Assembly: GCA_905235775.1 (NCBI GenBank)
Contig: CAJOMY010000050.1
Span: 1 to 10,475, forward strand
Source of the DNA: an uncultured Bacteroidales bacterium
GTDB taxonomy: Bacteria > Bacteroidota > Bacteroidia > Bacteroidales > UBA932
Direction of reading: 5' to 3'
Length of the DNA stretch: 10,475 nucleotides
Part shown: one piece after another, positions 1 to 5,841 of the stretch
Layout: every line of letters starts with the position of its first letter
How positions within the stretch are numbered: the stretch's first letter is position 1
Notes under the pieces: generated by a model
The model's input: only the letters and a program-made list of their open reading frames with translations
Told to the model about the DNA's origin: nothing
Databases searched by the model: none
Program-made: the position numbers and the translations under genes

Positions 1-52
1 ATGACGGTAGCGGCCGGGCATGACGGAAGGGCCGCCGGCGGAGGAGGGGTCG
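1..52. other. Window edge downstream of the GSCFA gene, unassigned
   Basis: This GC-rich stretch follows the stop codon of the minus-strand GSCFA gene. On the minus strand an ATG at 21-19 opens a frame (MPGRYRH...) that leaves the window after seven codons, so a following minus-strand gene could begin here. Seven codons are not enough to name it. I see no terminator-like hairpin with a T tract. Confidence 0.2.
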
Positions 53-1000
53 TTAGCGCAGGGGACGGTGGGCGGCGGCGCGTGCGGCGCGCTCGTTCTC
101 CAGGATGCGCTCGCGGTCGGCGGGGTCGGTGCAGGCGTCCAGGAAGCGCTCCCAGACAATCCGGACGGCGGTCGGGGAGGGATGGACCAGGTCTTCGGCG
201 TAGAAGCGGTAGTCGCGGAGCTCGTCCATCACGATCTCGTCGGCCGGAAAATACCAGACGCCGCCGGACGGAGTCTTCCGGACGGACGGCCCGGAATTAT
301 TTTTCGTGCAGTTGCTTGAAAAACCAATTCCGGCTCCGTTTGTCCGTCCGGCGGCGGAGTCAATAAGCTGTTGTACCGCTAAATGTAAAGTGGATTTGGA
401 AATCGTGTTGGCGTGGGCGCCCTCACCGAGGTGTCGGATGGGGGAGACGGTGAGCAGGAACCGCTTATCCGGATGGGCCCCGATGATGCCGCGCAGCAGC
501 GAGGCACACGCTTCGACGGAGAGGAGCTCGTGTGCGAACTCCCGCGCGGGGCGTTTGAGGCAGTTGGCGACGACGGGTCGGCCGGGGAGGGCCAGTGCGC
601 GCCAGACCCAGGCGGTGCCGAGCGTCAGGATGACATGCGTGCAGGCGTGCCAGCGCGCCGCATCCTCTTCCAGGCGCTCGTTCGCATGCGCGAGAAACTC
701 CTCCGCCGTGGGCCGCGCGAAGGAACTGTGGTGCGAGAAACTGCAGATGCGGCCGGCGCCGGCGCCCATCTCCACGCAATCCTCCGGCGTGAAGGGCTCC
801 GCGCTGTCCAGGCGTGCCACGGCGGCAGCGATGGAAGCCGGGTTGTAGAGCGTGCCGAACGGGTTGCGCAGCACATCGAAGCCGGCGTCCTTGAGGCGCT
901 CACCCGTCTCATCGGCGAAGCAGCTGCCCAGGACGCAGACCGGATCGGAAAGCGTCATGGCAGCGACCGTCTCGCAGCGAATATCGGTAAACAGTTTCAT
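53..1000 (-). CDS. GSCFA-domain protein (SGNH/GDSL-like, uncharacterised)
   Basis: Protein of 315 residues of the GSCFA family (Pfam GSCFA, named for its N-terminal motif and distantly related to GDSL/SGNH lipases; enzymatic role unknown). The signature GSCFADE is at residues 25-31, followed by NPFGTLYNP. LTVSPIRH lies mid-protein, and MDELRDYRFYAEDLVHPSP lies near the C-terminus with His273 in the HPSP motif, a plausible catalytic His by analogy with SGNH enzymes. No signal peptide is visible, so it is probably cytoplasmic. I chose the ATG at 1000 (MKLFTDIRC) because the upstream in-frame ATG at 1117 would run into the divergent nucleotidase gene. Residues of about 215-248 (SAAGRTNG... to ...PSGGV) are unlike the family: from memory, relatives pass from the LLLAV helix to YFPAYEI in roughly 10-15 residues, whereas this one needs about 40. 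That extra segment is encoded by a large inverted repeat, listed separately. Family assignment is firm; function is not known. Confidence 0.9.
   Translation of the reverse strand: MKLFTDIRCETVAAMTLSDPVCVLGSCFADETGERLKDAGFDVLRNPFGTLYNPASIAAAVARLDSAEPFTPEDCVEMGAGAGRICSFSHHSSFARPTAEEFLAHANERLEEDAARWHACTHVILTLGTAWVWRALALPGRPVVANCLKRPAREFAHELLSVEACASLLRGIIGAHPDKRFLLTVSPIRHLGEGAHANTISKSTLHLAVQQLIDSAAGRTNGAGIGFSSNCTKNNSGPSVRKTPSGGVWYFPADEIVMDELRDYRFYAEDLVHPSPTAVRIVWERFLDACTDPADRERILENERAARAAAHRPLR
259..356. repeat. Large imperfect palindrome inside the GSCFA gene
   Basis: Bases 259-272 (CGCCGCCGGACGGA) are the exact reverse complement of 343-356. An alternative outer pairing exists because CCGGACGGAC recurs at 278-287 and is the exact complement of 342-351. 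Inside, CCGGAATT (291-298) pairs with AATTCCGG (326-333), then TTTTT (300-304) with AAAAA (319-323), leaving a loop near 305-318. The core is AT-rich within a GC-rich gene. The element replaces no reading frame: read on the minus strand it stays open and encodes roughly residues 215-248 of the GSCFA protein. This is what an inserted palindromic repeat would look like, but a single copy in this window cannot prove it is repeated in the genome. Confidence 0.65.
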
Positions 1001-1008
1001 TTTCCATG

Positions 1009-1016
1009 CAAATTTA
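1009..1016 (-). promoter_or_regulatory. Candidate -7 element for the GSCFA gene
   Basis: On the minus strand this reads TAAATTTG, a full match to the Bacteroidota -7 consensus TAnnTTTG. The start codon is at 1000, so transcription would begin about 1-4 nt ahead of the ATG and give a nearly leaderless mRNA. The expected -33 TTG/TTTG position holds only a weak TTTC. The site is shared with a dyad (1011-1023) and faces a plus-strand candidate. Confidence 0.45.
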
Positions 1017-1017
1017 G

Positions 1018-1025
1018 TAAATTCG
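1018..1025 (+). promoter_or_regulatory. Weak candidate -7 element for the 5'-nucleotidase gene
   Basis: TAAATTCG matches five of the six fixed positions of TAnnTTTG. It lies 6 bp ahead of the ATG at 1032, and a TTTC at 995-998 sits about 19 bp upstream where the -33 element is expected. If real, this mRNA would also be nearly leaderless. It overlaps the perfect dyad AATTTA-G-TAAATT at 1011-1023, so the two divergent promoters may compete or share an operator. Confidence 0.3.
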
Positions 1026-1031
1026 CCCATT

Positions 1032-2744
1032 ATGAAACAGAATCTTGCGCCGATATTTGTTGCGTTGTCATTGCTGGCTGTGGCCTGCTCCGGCGGGCAG
1101 ACCCTGCACATCGTCACGACCGGCGACGTGCATGGCTCCTGGTTTGATGAGCCCTATGTGGAAGGGCGGGCGACGCGGACGAGCCTGATGTCCGTCTACG
1201 CCTGGGTGGACAGCCTCCGCCAGGCCGTGGGCAATCGGAATGTGCTCCTGCTGGATGCGGGTGACTGCCTGCAGGGCGACAATGCCAGCTATTACTATAA
1301 TTACGTCGACACGGATGGCGTGCACCCCTTCGTGCAGATTGTGGATTATATGGGCTACGACGCCATCGCCGTGGGCAATCACGACATCGAGACCGGCCAC
1401 AAGGTGTACGACAAGGTTGCCACCCAGCTGCGCGACCGGGGCATCCCGTTCATGGGCGCCAATGCCGTCAGTGACGACGATGACAGTCCGTATTTCGCCA
1501 GTTATAAGATGTTCCGGCGGGGCGGGTTCAGCGTGGCGGTGATCGGCTTCACGAACCCGAATATCAAGGAGTGGCTGGGCCCGGCGCTCTGGGAGGGCAT
1601 GGAATTCGAATCCCTGACCGACTGCGTGCAGGACTGGGTGGATCGTGTCCGCAAGAAAGAGCGTCCCGACGTGGTCGTCGTGCTGACACACTCCGGGACC
1701 GGTCCCGGTGACGGTTCGGTCCTGGAGAGCCAGGGCCTCGACCTGCTGGAAAGCCTGGAAGGCGTGGACGTCCTCGTTTGTTCGCACGACCATCGGCCCT
1801 ATACCAGCGAAAAGGACGGTCTCTGGCTGATCAACGGCGGCGCCCGGGCGGGCTATGTCGGCCATGTCGTCATCACCCGGAAGAAAGGGGCCGGCAAGCA
1901 ACTGCGCGGCGAAGTGGTCCGGATGGACAAGAACAAGGTGGACGTCGGGATGAAGGAGCGTTTCCGTCCGGATTTCGAGGCGGTCCGGGATTTCACCGTC
2001 CGGCCCGTGGGACATCTGGACATGGAATTGCACACGCGCGAGGCCTATCTGGGCATGTGCGACTACGTCAATCTGGTGCACACGGTGCAGCTGCAGTCCT
2101 CCGGGGCTCAGATCTCTTTTGCGGCACCGCTGACCTTCAACGGCACCGTCAAGTCCGGGCAAGTCATCTACGACGACATGTTCACGATCTATCCTTTCGA
2201 GAACCAGCTCTATGTCATGAAGCTGACCGGGAAGGAGATCCGGCAATACCTTGAACACTCCTATGACGGCTGGATCCAGACCCCCGGGGAGCATGCCCTG
2301 AAGATCCGTCAGGAGCCGGATGCCCGGACGGGCTCGCGGCGCTGGTCATTCGAAGGCCGGACGTACAATTTCGATTCGGCCGCAGGCCTGGTCTATACGG
2401 TGAACCTGACGCGTCCCGCCGGCCAGCGGGTGCAGATCCGCTCGCTCGCGGACGGTTCCCGCTTCGACGAGGACCGGGAATATACCGTGGCGATGACTTC
2501 GTACCGGGCCAACGGGGGCGGGGAGATGCTGACCAAAGGCATCGGACTGGACGCGGACGAGCTGGCCGGGCGCATCGAGGGACGGTTCCCCGAAATCCGG
2601 GAACTGATTCACCAATATTTCAAGAAGCACGGCATCGTGGATGCCGCGCTCGTTGGGGACCGGTCTGTGATCGGTGAATGGCACTTTGTGCCGGAGAGTA
2701 GCGTCAGACCGCTGATGCAGAAGGACCTGGAGCTTATCTTCTGA
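1032..2744 (+). CDS. 5'-nucleotidase/UDP-sugar hydrolase-type metallophosphatase lipoprotein
   Basis: Protein of 570 residues of the UshA/5'-nucleotidase family, which removes phosphate from nucleotides (and in some members splits UDP-sugars) outside the inner membrane. Residues 1-19 are a lipoprotein signal ending in AVAC, with Cys19 the probable lipidated residue. The N-terminal metallophosphatase domain shows its metal ligands in order: GDVH (Asp32, His34), DAGD (Asp78), GNHD (Asn116, His117), LTH (His220) and SHDH (His252, His254). The C-terminal nucleotide-binding domain (from about residue 340) has FAAPLTFNG, the aromatic stretch YPFENQL (387-393) and YRANGGGEM (491-499). Both domains are complete. 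I chose the ATG at 1032 because it opens the signal peptide; the frame stays open upstream to 852 only through the divergent gene. The true substrate is not readable from sequence. It is monocistronic and overlaps ffh tail to tail by 11 bp. Confidence 0.93.
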   Translation: MKQNLAPIFVALSLLAVACSGGQTLHIVTTGDVHGSWFDEPYVEGRATRTSLMSVYAWVDSLRQAVGNRNVLLLDAGDCLQGDNASYYYNYVDTDGVHPFVQIVDYMGYDAIAVGNHDIETGHKVYDKVATQLRDRGIPFMGANAVSDDDDSPYFASYKMFRRGGFSVAVIGFTNPNIKEWLGPALWEGMEFESLTDCVQDWVDRVRKKERPDVVVVLTHSGTGPGDGSVLESQGLDLLESLEGVDVLVCSHDHRPYTSEKDGLWLINGGARAGYVGHVVITRKKGAGKQLRGEVVRMDKNKVDVGMKERFRPDFEAVRDFTVRPVGHLDMELHTREAYLGMCDYVNLVHTVQLQSSGAQISFAAPLTFNGTVKSGQVIYDDMFTIYPFENQLYVMKLTGKEIRQYLEHSYDGWIQTPGEHALKIRQEPDARTGSRRWSFEGRTYNFDSAAGLVYTVNLTRPAGQRVQIRSLADGSRFDEDREYTVAMTSYRANGGGEMLTKGIGLDADELAGRIEGRFPEIRELIHQYFKKHGIVDAALVGDRSVIGEWHFVPESSVRPLMQKDLELIF

Positions 2745-4056
2745 ACGCCTTCAGGCGTTGCTGGAGCGAGCCGTCCACGGCCATCTTCATCATCTTGCGT
2801 GTCTGCTCGAACTGTTTGAGCAATTTGTTGACGTCCGCTACCGTGGTCCCGGAACCTTTGGCTATGCGCTGGCGTCTGGATCCGTTGAGGCATTCGGGGT
2901 GCTCCTTCTCGTAGGGAGTCATCGACTGGATGATGGCCTCCGTGGATTTGAAGGCATCGTCGGGGATGTCCACGTCCCGAAGCGCTTTGTCCATGCCGGG
3001 AAGCATGCCCGCCAGATCCTTCATGTTACCCATTTTTTGGACCTGCTTGAGCTGATCGTAGAAGTCAGCCAGTGTGAATTGGTTATGTGCAATCTTCTTT
3101 TTCAGGGCGCGCGCCTCTTTCTCATCATACTGCTCCTGCGCCCTTTCGACCAGCGAGACCACGTCTCCCATGCCCAGGATACGGTCCGCCACGCGGGACG
3201 GGTAGAAGATGTCGAGGGCTTCCATCTTTTCGCCCGAACTGACGAACTTGACCGGCTTGCCGGTGACGGCCTTGATCGAAAGCGCCGCACCGCCGCGGGT
3301 GTCTCCGTCCATCTTGGTGAGCACCACGCCATCATAGTCGATCGCTTCGTTGAAGGCCTTGGCGGACTCGACCGCGTCCTGGCCGGTCATCGCGTCCACG
3401 ACGAAAAGCGTCTCCGTCGGCGAGACCGCCCGGTGCAGGGTGGAGATTTCCTCCATCAGTTCCCGGTCGACCGTCAGGCGGCCGGCCGTATCCACGATCA
3501 CCACGCTGTATCCCTGGCTGCGGGCATACTGGATGGCGTTCCGGGCCACCTTCACGGGGTCCTTCTCTCCCTCTTCAGAATAGACTTCGACGCCGATCTG
3601 CGCCGCCAGCGTCTTCAACTGCTCGATGGCGGCGGGTCGGAAGGTGTCGCAGGCGGCCAGGAGGACCTTCATGCCGCGCTTGCTCTTGATGTGCAACGCC
3701 AGCTTGCCGCTGAACGTCGTCTTACCGGAGCCGTTCAGACCGGCCACGAGGATCACGGCGGGAGCGCCCTTGACATTGATCTCGGCGTGCTCGGAGCCCA
3801 TGAAGTCCGCCAGTTCGTCATGCACGATCTTGACCATCATCTGCTGCGGCTTGACGGCCGTCAGCACGTTGGCCCCCATCGCCTTCGCCTTCACGCGGTC
3901 GCAGAATTCCTTGGCCACCTTGTAGGACACGTCCGCGTCGAGCAGCGCCCGGCGGATTTCCTTGAGGGTCTCGGCCACATTGACCTCGGTGATCTTCCCC
4001 TCGCCCTTCAGGATTTTGAAGGAGCGTTCCAGTCTATCTGATAAGTTCTCGAACAT
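2734..4056 (-). CDS. ffh: Signal recognition particle GTPase Ffh (SRP54)
   Basis: Full-length Ffh of 440 residues, the protein part of the SRP that binds signal sequences on nascent chains and hands ribosomes to FtsY at the membrane. The N domain occupies about residues 1-90. The G domain carries the P-loop GLNGSGKTT (106-114), DTFRPAA (137-143), DTAGR (189-193), TKMD (247-250) and GDTRGGAALS (251-260). The M domain includes a Met-rich finger region (MGNMKDLAGMLPGM, 342-355) and the SRP-RNA-binding motif SRRQRIAKGSGT (393-404). All catalytic motifs are intact. The start MFENLSDRLE is the family's usual start. It stands alone: neither the SRP RNA gene nor ftsY is in the window. The end overlaps the nucleotidase gene by 11 bp, with a stem-loop at the junction. 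Confidence 0.98.
   Translation of the reverse strand: MFENLSDRLERSFKILKGEGKITEVNVAETLKEIRRALLDADVSYKVAKEFCDRVKAKAMGANVLTAVKPQQMMVKIVHDELADFMGSEHAEINVKGAPAVILVAGLNGSGKTTFSGKLALHIKSKRGMKVLLAACDTFRPAAIEQLKTLAAQIGVEVYSEEGEKDPVKVARNAIQYARSQGYSVVIVDTAGRLTVDRELMEEISTLHRAVSPTETLFVVDAMTGQDAVESAKAFNEAIDYDGVVLTKMDGDTRGGAALSIKAVTGKPVKFVSSGEKMEALDIFYPSRVADRILGMGDVVSLVERAQEQYDEKEARALKKKIAHNQFTLADFYDQLKQVQKMGNMKDLAGMLPGMDKALRDVDIPDDAFKSTEAIIQSMTPYEKEHPECLNGSRRQRIAKGSGTTVADVNKLLKQFEQTRKMMKMAVDGSLQQRLKAFRR
2744..2759. other. Stem-loop at the ffh/nucleotidase convergent junction
   Basis: AACGCCT (2744-2750) and AGGCGTT (2753-2759) are exact complements separated by two bases; in practice a 6-bp stem with a 6-nt loop or 7 bp with a strained loop. 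It sits directly at the nucleotidase stop codon and within the last codons of ffh. There is no T tract on either side, so it is not a classical intrinsic terminator, but it could protect 3' ends or slow polymerase where the two transcripts converge. Confidence 0.3.
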
Positions 4057-4074
4057 AGATAATCAATTGAAGTG

Positions 4075-4082
4075 CAAAGATA
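4075..4082 (-). promoter_or_regulatory. Candidate -7 element for ffh
   Basis: The minus strand reads TATCTTTG, a full match to TAnnTTTG. The ffh ATG is at 4056, giving a leader of about 12-15 nt. No clear -33 TTG lies about 20 bp upstream. The site falls in the 33-bp gap before the divergent AraC-type gene, so the two transcription units share the gap. Confidence 0.5.
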
Positions 4083-4089
4083 CAAAAAT

Positions 4090-4521
4090 ATGATGATTAA
4101 AATTGGAAAATGGAGATGGCATCCCGGTTTTTCGGCCGCTCAGAGCCGGATGCAGCACCGGACTGCCGAAGCCGTGAGAGCATGGCTGGACCAGAAAGGA
4201 TACACCAAAGCGCTCGCGACGCAGCAGGCCATCGCGGCGGACATCGGCGTTCCGTCGGATCAGCTGCGTATCTATATCCGGATCAGGCACCATTGTTCCG
4301 TGCTGGCCTGGCGCAAGGAATTGCGTGTCCTGGAAGCCTGCCAGCTGCTGCTGGATTACCCTGACTTGCCGATCTCCGTCATCGGGGAGATGGTGGGAAT
4401 CAGCGACAGGTCCAATTTCAAACGGATGTTCGGGCAGAGCAAGGGCATGTCCCCGCGTGCCTGGCGGGAGAAGCACGCTACGGGCGGGACAGCATCCGGA
4501 CGGCGTCCAGGAGCAGTCTGA
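4090..4521 (+). CDS. Stand-alone AraC-family HTH DNA-binding protein
   Basis: Small protein of 143 residues consisting almost only of an AraC-type DNA-binding domain. The first helix-turn-helix is about residues 43-64 (ATQQAIAADIGVPSDQL), the linker helix has WRKELRVLEA (74-83), and the second HTH is about 94-127 (PISVIGEMVGISDRSNFKRM, then SPRAW). There is no N-terminal effector or receiver domain and no membrane segment, unlike full-length AraC proteins of about 280 residues. Its ligand or partner is therefore unknown. I favour ATG 4090; a GTG at 4072 would add six residues, and ATG 4093 is also possible. The Gly/Arg-rich tail after residue 130 lies in the 44-bp overlap with the CDF gene on the other strand, which suggests that the C-terminus has drifted. 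It may regulate a neighbour, but nothing in the sequence shows which. Confidence 0.8.
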   Translation: MMIKIGKWRWHPGFSAAQSRMQHRTAEAVRAWLDQKGYTKALATQQAIAADIGVPSDQLRIYIRIRHHCSVLAWRKELRVLEACQLLLDYPDLPISVIGEMVGISDRSNFKRMFGQSKGMSPRAWREKHATGGTASGRRPGAV

Positions 4522-5116
4522 GCGTATTGAAGAGGATGACGGCGGCGACGAAGAGGCTGATGGCCGGATCGAGGACATGCAGGCCGGTCCGCTTGATGAC
4601 AATGCCGGCAATCACGATGCCCAGCGACAAGAGTGAATCGGTCGCCATGTGCAGAAAGGCGGCGCGGGTGTTGATGTCGTTCTGATGGCGCATCAGCAGC
4701 CAGGCGCTGCAGCCGCTCACGATGAGGCCGATCCCGGCGACCCAGGAGATCGCGGCGCCGTCCACGGGTTCGGGGGCAGCCAGTTTGCCGATACTCTCAT
4801 AGATGATATCCCCCACGGCGAACAGGAGGATCAGCGTGTTGATCAGGGCGATGAGGGCCGAGATGCGCCGCGCGTCGGCCGATGGACGGCTGGTCAGGCG
4901 GAACCCGACCAGGGCGATGCCCAGGGCGAAAACATCCAGCAGCTTGTGCCCGGCGTCGGATACGAGACCGAGGGAATGGCTGGCGCGCCCGATCATGAAC
5001 TCCAGGATGACGAAGGCCAGGTTGAGCGAGATGGAGATGCGGTACGCCCGGCGGATGGGACGGTGGTCCGTCCCGGGGGCCGGGAGACCGTGGAGGGGAG
5101 GGTGATGGGCGTGCAT
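4478..5116 (-). CDS. Cation diffusion facilitator (Zn-type) lacking the C-terminal domain
   Basis: Inner-membrane metal/proton antiporter of the CDF family (CzcD/ZitB-like), 212 residues. Six membrane segments can be drawn at about residues 27-43, 50-71, 85-103, 121-141, 158-175 and 182-203. The transport site is intact: His57 and Asp61 in SDAGHKLLD (TM2), and His156 and Asp160 in HMATD (TM5). This HxxxD pair arrangement is typical of zinc-type CDFs. The N-terminus is His-rich (MHAHHPPLHG). The protein ends at MLSRP just after TM6, so the roughly 90-residue cytosolic domain that usually senses metal and dimerises is absent. The 3' end overlaps the AraC-type gene by 44 bp. The start lies 3 bp after the stop of the upstream beta-barrel gene, so the two are almost certainly cotranscribed. 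Family is secure; exact metal is inference. Confidence 0.88.
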   Translation of the reverse strand: MHAHHPPLHGLPAPGTDHRPIRRAYRISISLNLAFVILEFMIGRASHSLGLVSDAGHKLLDVFALGIALVGFRLTSRPSADARRISALIALINTLILLFAVGDIIYESIGKLAAPEPVDGAAISWVAGIGLIVSGCSAWLLMRHQNDINTRAAFLHMATDSLLSLGIVIAGIVIKRTGLHVLDPAISLFVAAVILFNTLRLLLDAVRMLSRP

Positions 5117-5119
5117 GGA

Positions 5120-5830
5120 CTAGAAGTGCCAGCCGAGTCCCAGCGAAATCTTGTACGGACGCGCATAGGACAGCTTGCTCTCGTAGTTGATGATATCGAT
5201 GACGCTGAATTTCCCGCTCAGGTTGATCATCAGTCCCGGGGCGAATTCGTAGCCGACCTGGATGCCGACGCCGGCGTGGCTGTCGTTGAGGGCATAACGG
5301 GGCTTGCCGTTCCCGCCGGGAGCCTCCTCGATGATGCGCCTGTAGGGCGTGATGAAATCCGGAGCGCCCGGGCACCAGGCCTGGAAGGTCACGTGGGTAT
5401 ATAAGCCCGCGCCCAGGCGGAAATTACCGTTCCCGGCAGGAAATGCGTAGGTGACATAGATCGGAATGTCCATGCCCCAGAGACGCATGTCAGCCAGGTC
5501 GTCCGGGCTGTGCCTGGTGCGCGCGAAAAACTGGAAGCCGGGATCCGTGCTGGCCGAGACATAGCGGCCGCTCTGCAGGACCAGCAGGGCCTGCACTTCG
5601 ACGGCCAGGCGCCGGGTGATGTTGTAGTCGATGAAGGCACCGGCATCCACGCCGAAGCCCGGGTAGGCGTAAATGGAAGATTCCGCGATATACATCGACT
5701 CTCCGGAATAGTTCGCCTGCAGGATGACTCCCATGGAGACGGTACGGAACTTCAGCGAATCGGCATCCTGCGCCGACAGGGCGGAGCCCGCGGCAAGCAT
5801 CAGAAGGAAAGGCAGAATCAATCGTTTCAT
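5120..5830 (-). CDS. Small outer-membrane beta-barrel protein
   Basis: Protein of 236 residues with a clean signal peptide (MKRLILPFLLMLAAGSALSA, likely cleaved before Gln21). The rest alternates polar and hydrophobic residues with many aromatic and glycine positions, and it ends in LGLGWHF. A terminal Phe is the usual recognition signal for barrel assembly by BamA. It resembles the generic outer-membrane beta-barrel (porin-like/PorT-like) families of Bacteroidota, probably 8-10 strands by length, but I do not recognise a specific function. The ATG at 5830 is chosen because it opens the signal peptide; the frame is open further upstream to 5878 only within the neighbouring gene. It starts 11 bp after the DUF5686 gene and ends 3 bp before the CDF gene, indicating an operon. 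Confidence 0.8.
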   Translation of the reverse strand: MKRLILPFLLMLAAGSALSAQDADSLKFRTVSMGVILQANYSGESMYIAESSIYAYPGFGVDAGAFIDYNITRRLAVEVQALLVLQSGRYVSASTDPGFQFFARTRHSPDDLADMRLWGMDIPIYVTYAFPAGNGNFRLGAGLYTHVTFQAWCPGAPDFITPYRRIIEEAPGGNGKPRYALNDSHAGVGIQVGYEFAPGLMINLSGKFSVIDIINYESKLSYARPYKISLGLGWHF

Positions 5831-5841
5831 TCGTTGGCTTC

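Noticed and set aside
1..366. Plus-strand open frame starting at base 1
   Set aside because: Arg/Gly/Ser-rich translation opposite the C-terminal part of the GSCFA gene, with no family resemblance.
1001..1117. N-terminal extension of the GSCFA protein to ATG 1117
   Set aside because: It would overlap the nucleotidase signal peptide on the other strand, and the sequence ahead of MKLFTD is unlike the family.
1068..2294. Minus-strand open frame of 408 codons opposite the 5'-nucleotidase
   Set aside because: The plus-strand protein has all metal ligands and a lipoprotein signal; the antisense frame has no recognisable features.
2758..4041. Plus-strand open frame of 427 codons opposite ffh
   Set aside because: It mirrors the highly conserved ffh gene and shows no domain or signal of its own; it is a codon-bias shadow.
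4063..4070. TCAATTGA palindrome between ffh and the AraC-type gene
   Set aside because: Eight bases of self-complementarity in an AT-rich gap are expected by chance; no repeat or spacing supports an operator.
4452..4480. Short inverted repeat CGTGC/GCACG downstream of the CDF stop codon
   Set aside because: Only five pairs, a long loop and no T tract; it lies in AraC-type coding sequence and does not look like a terminator.
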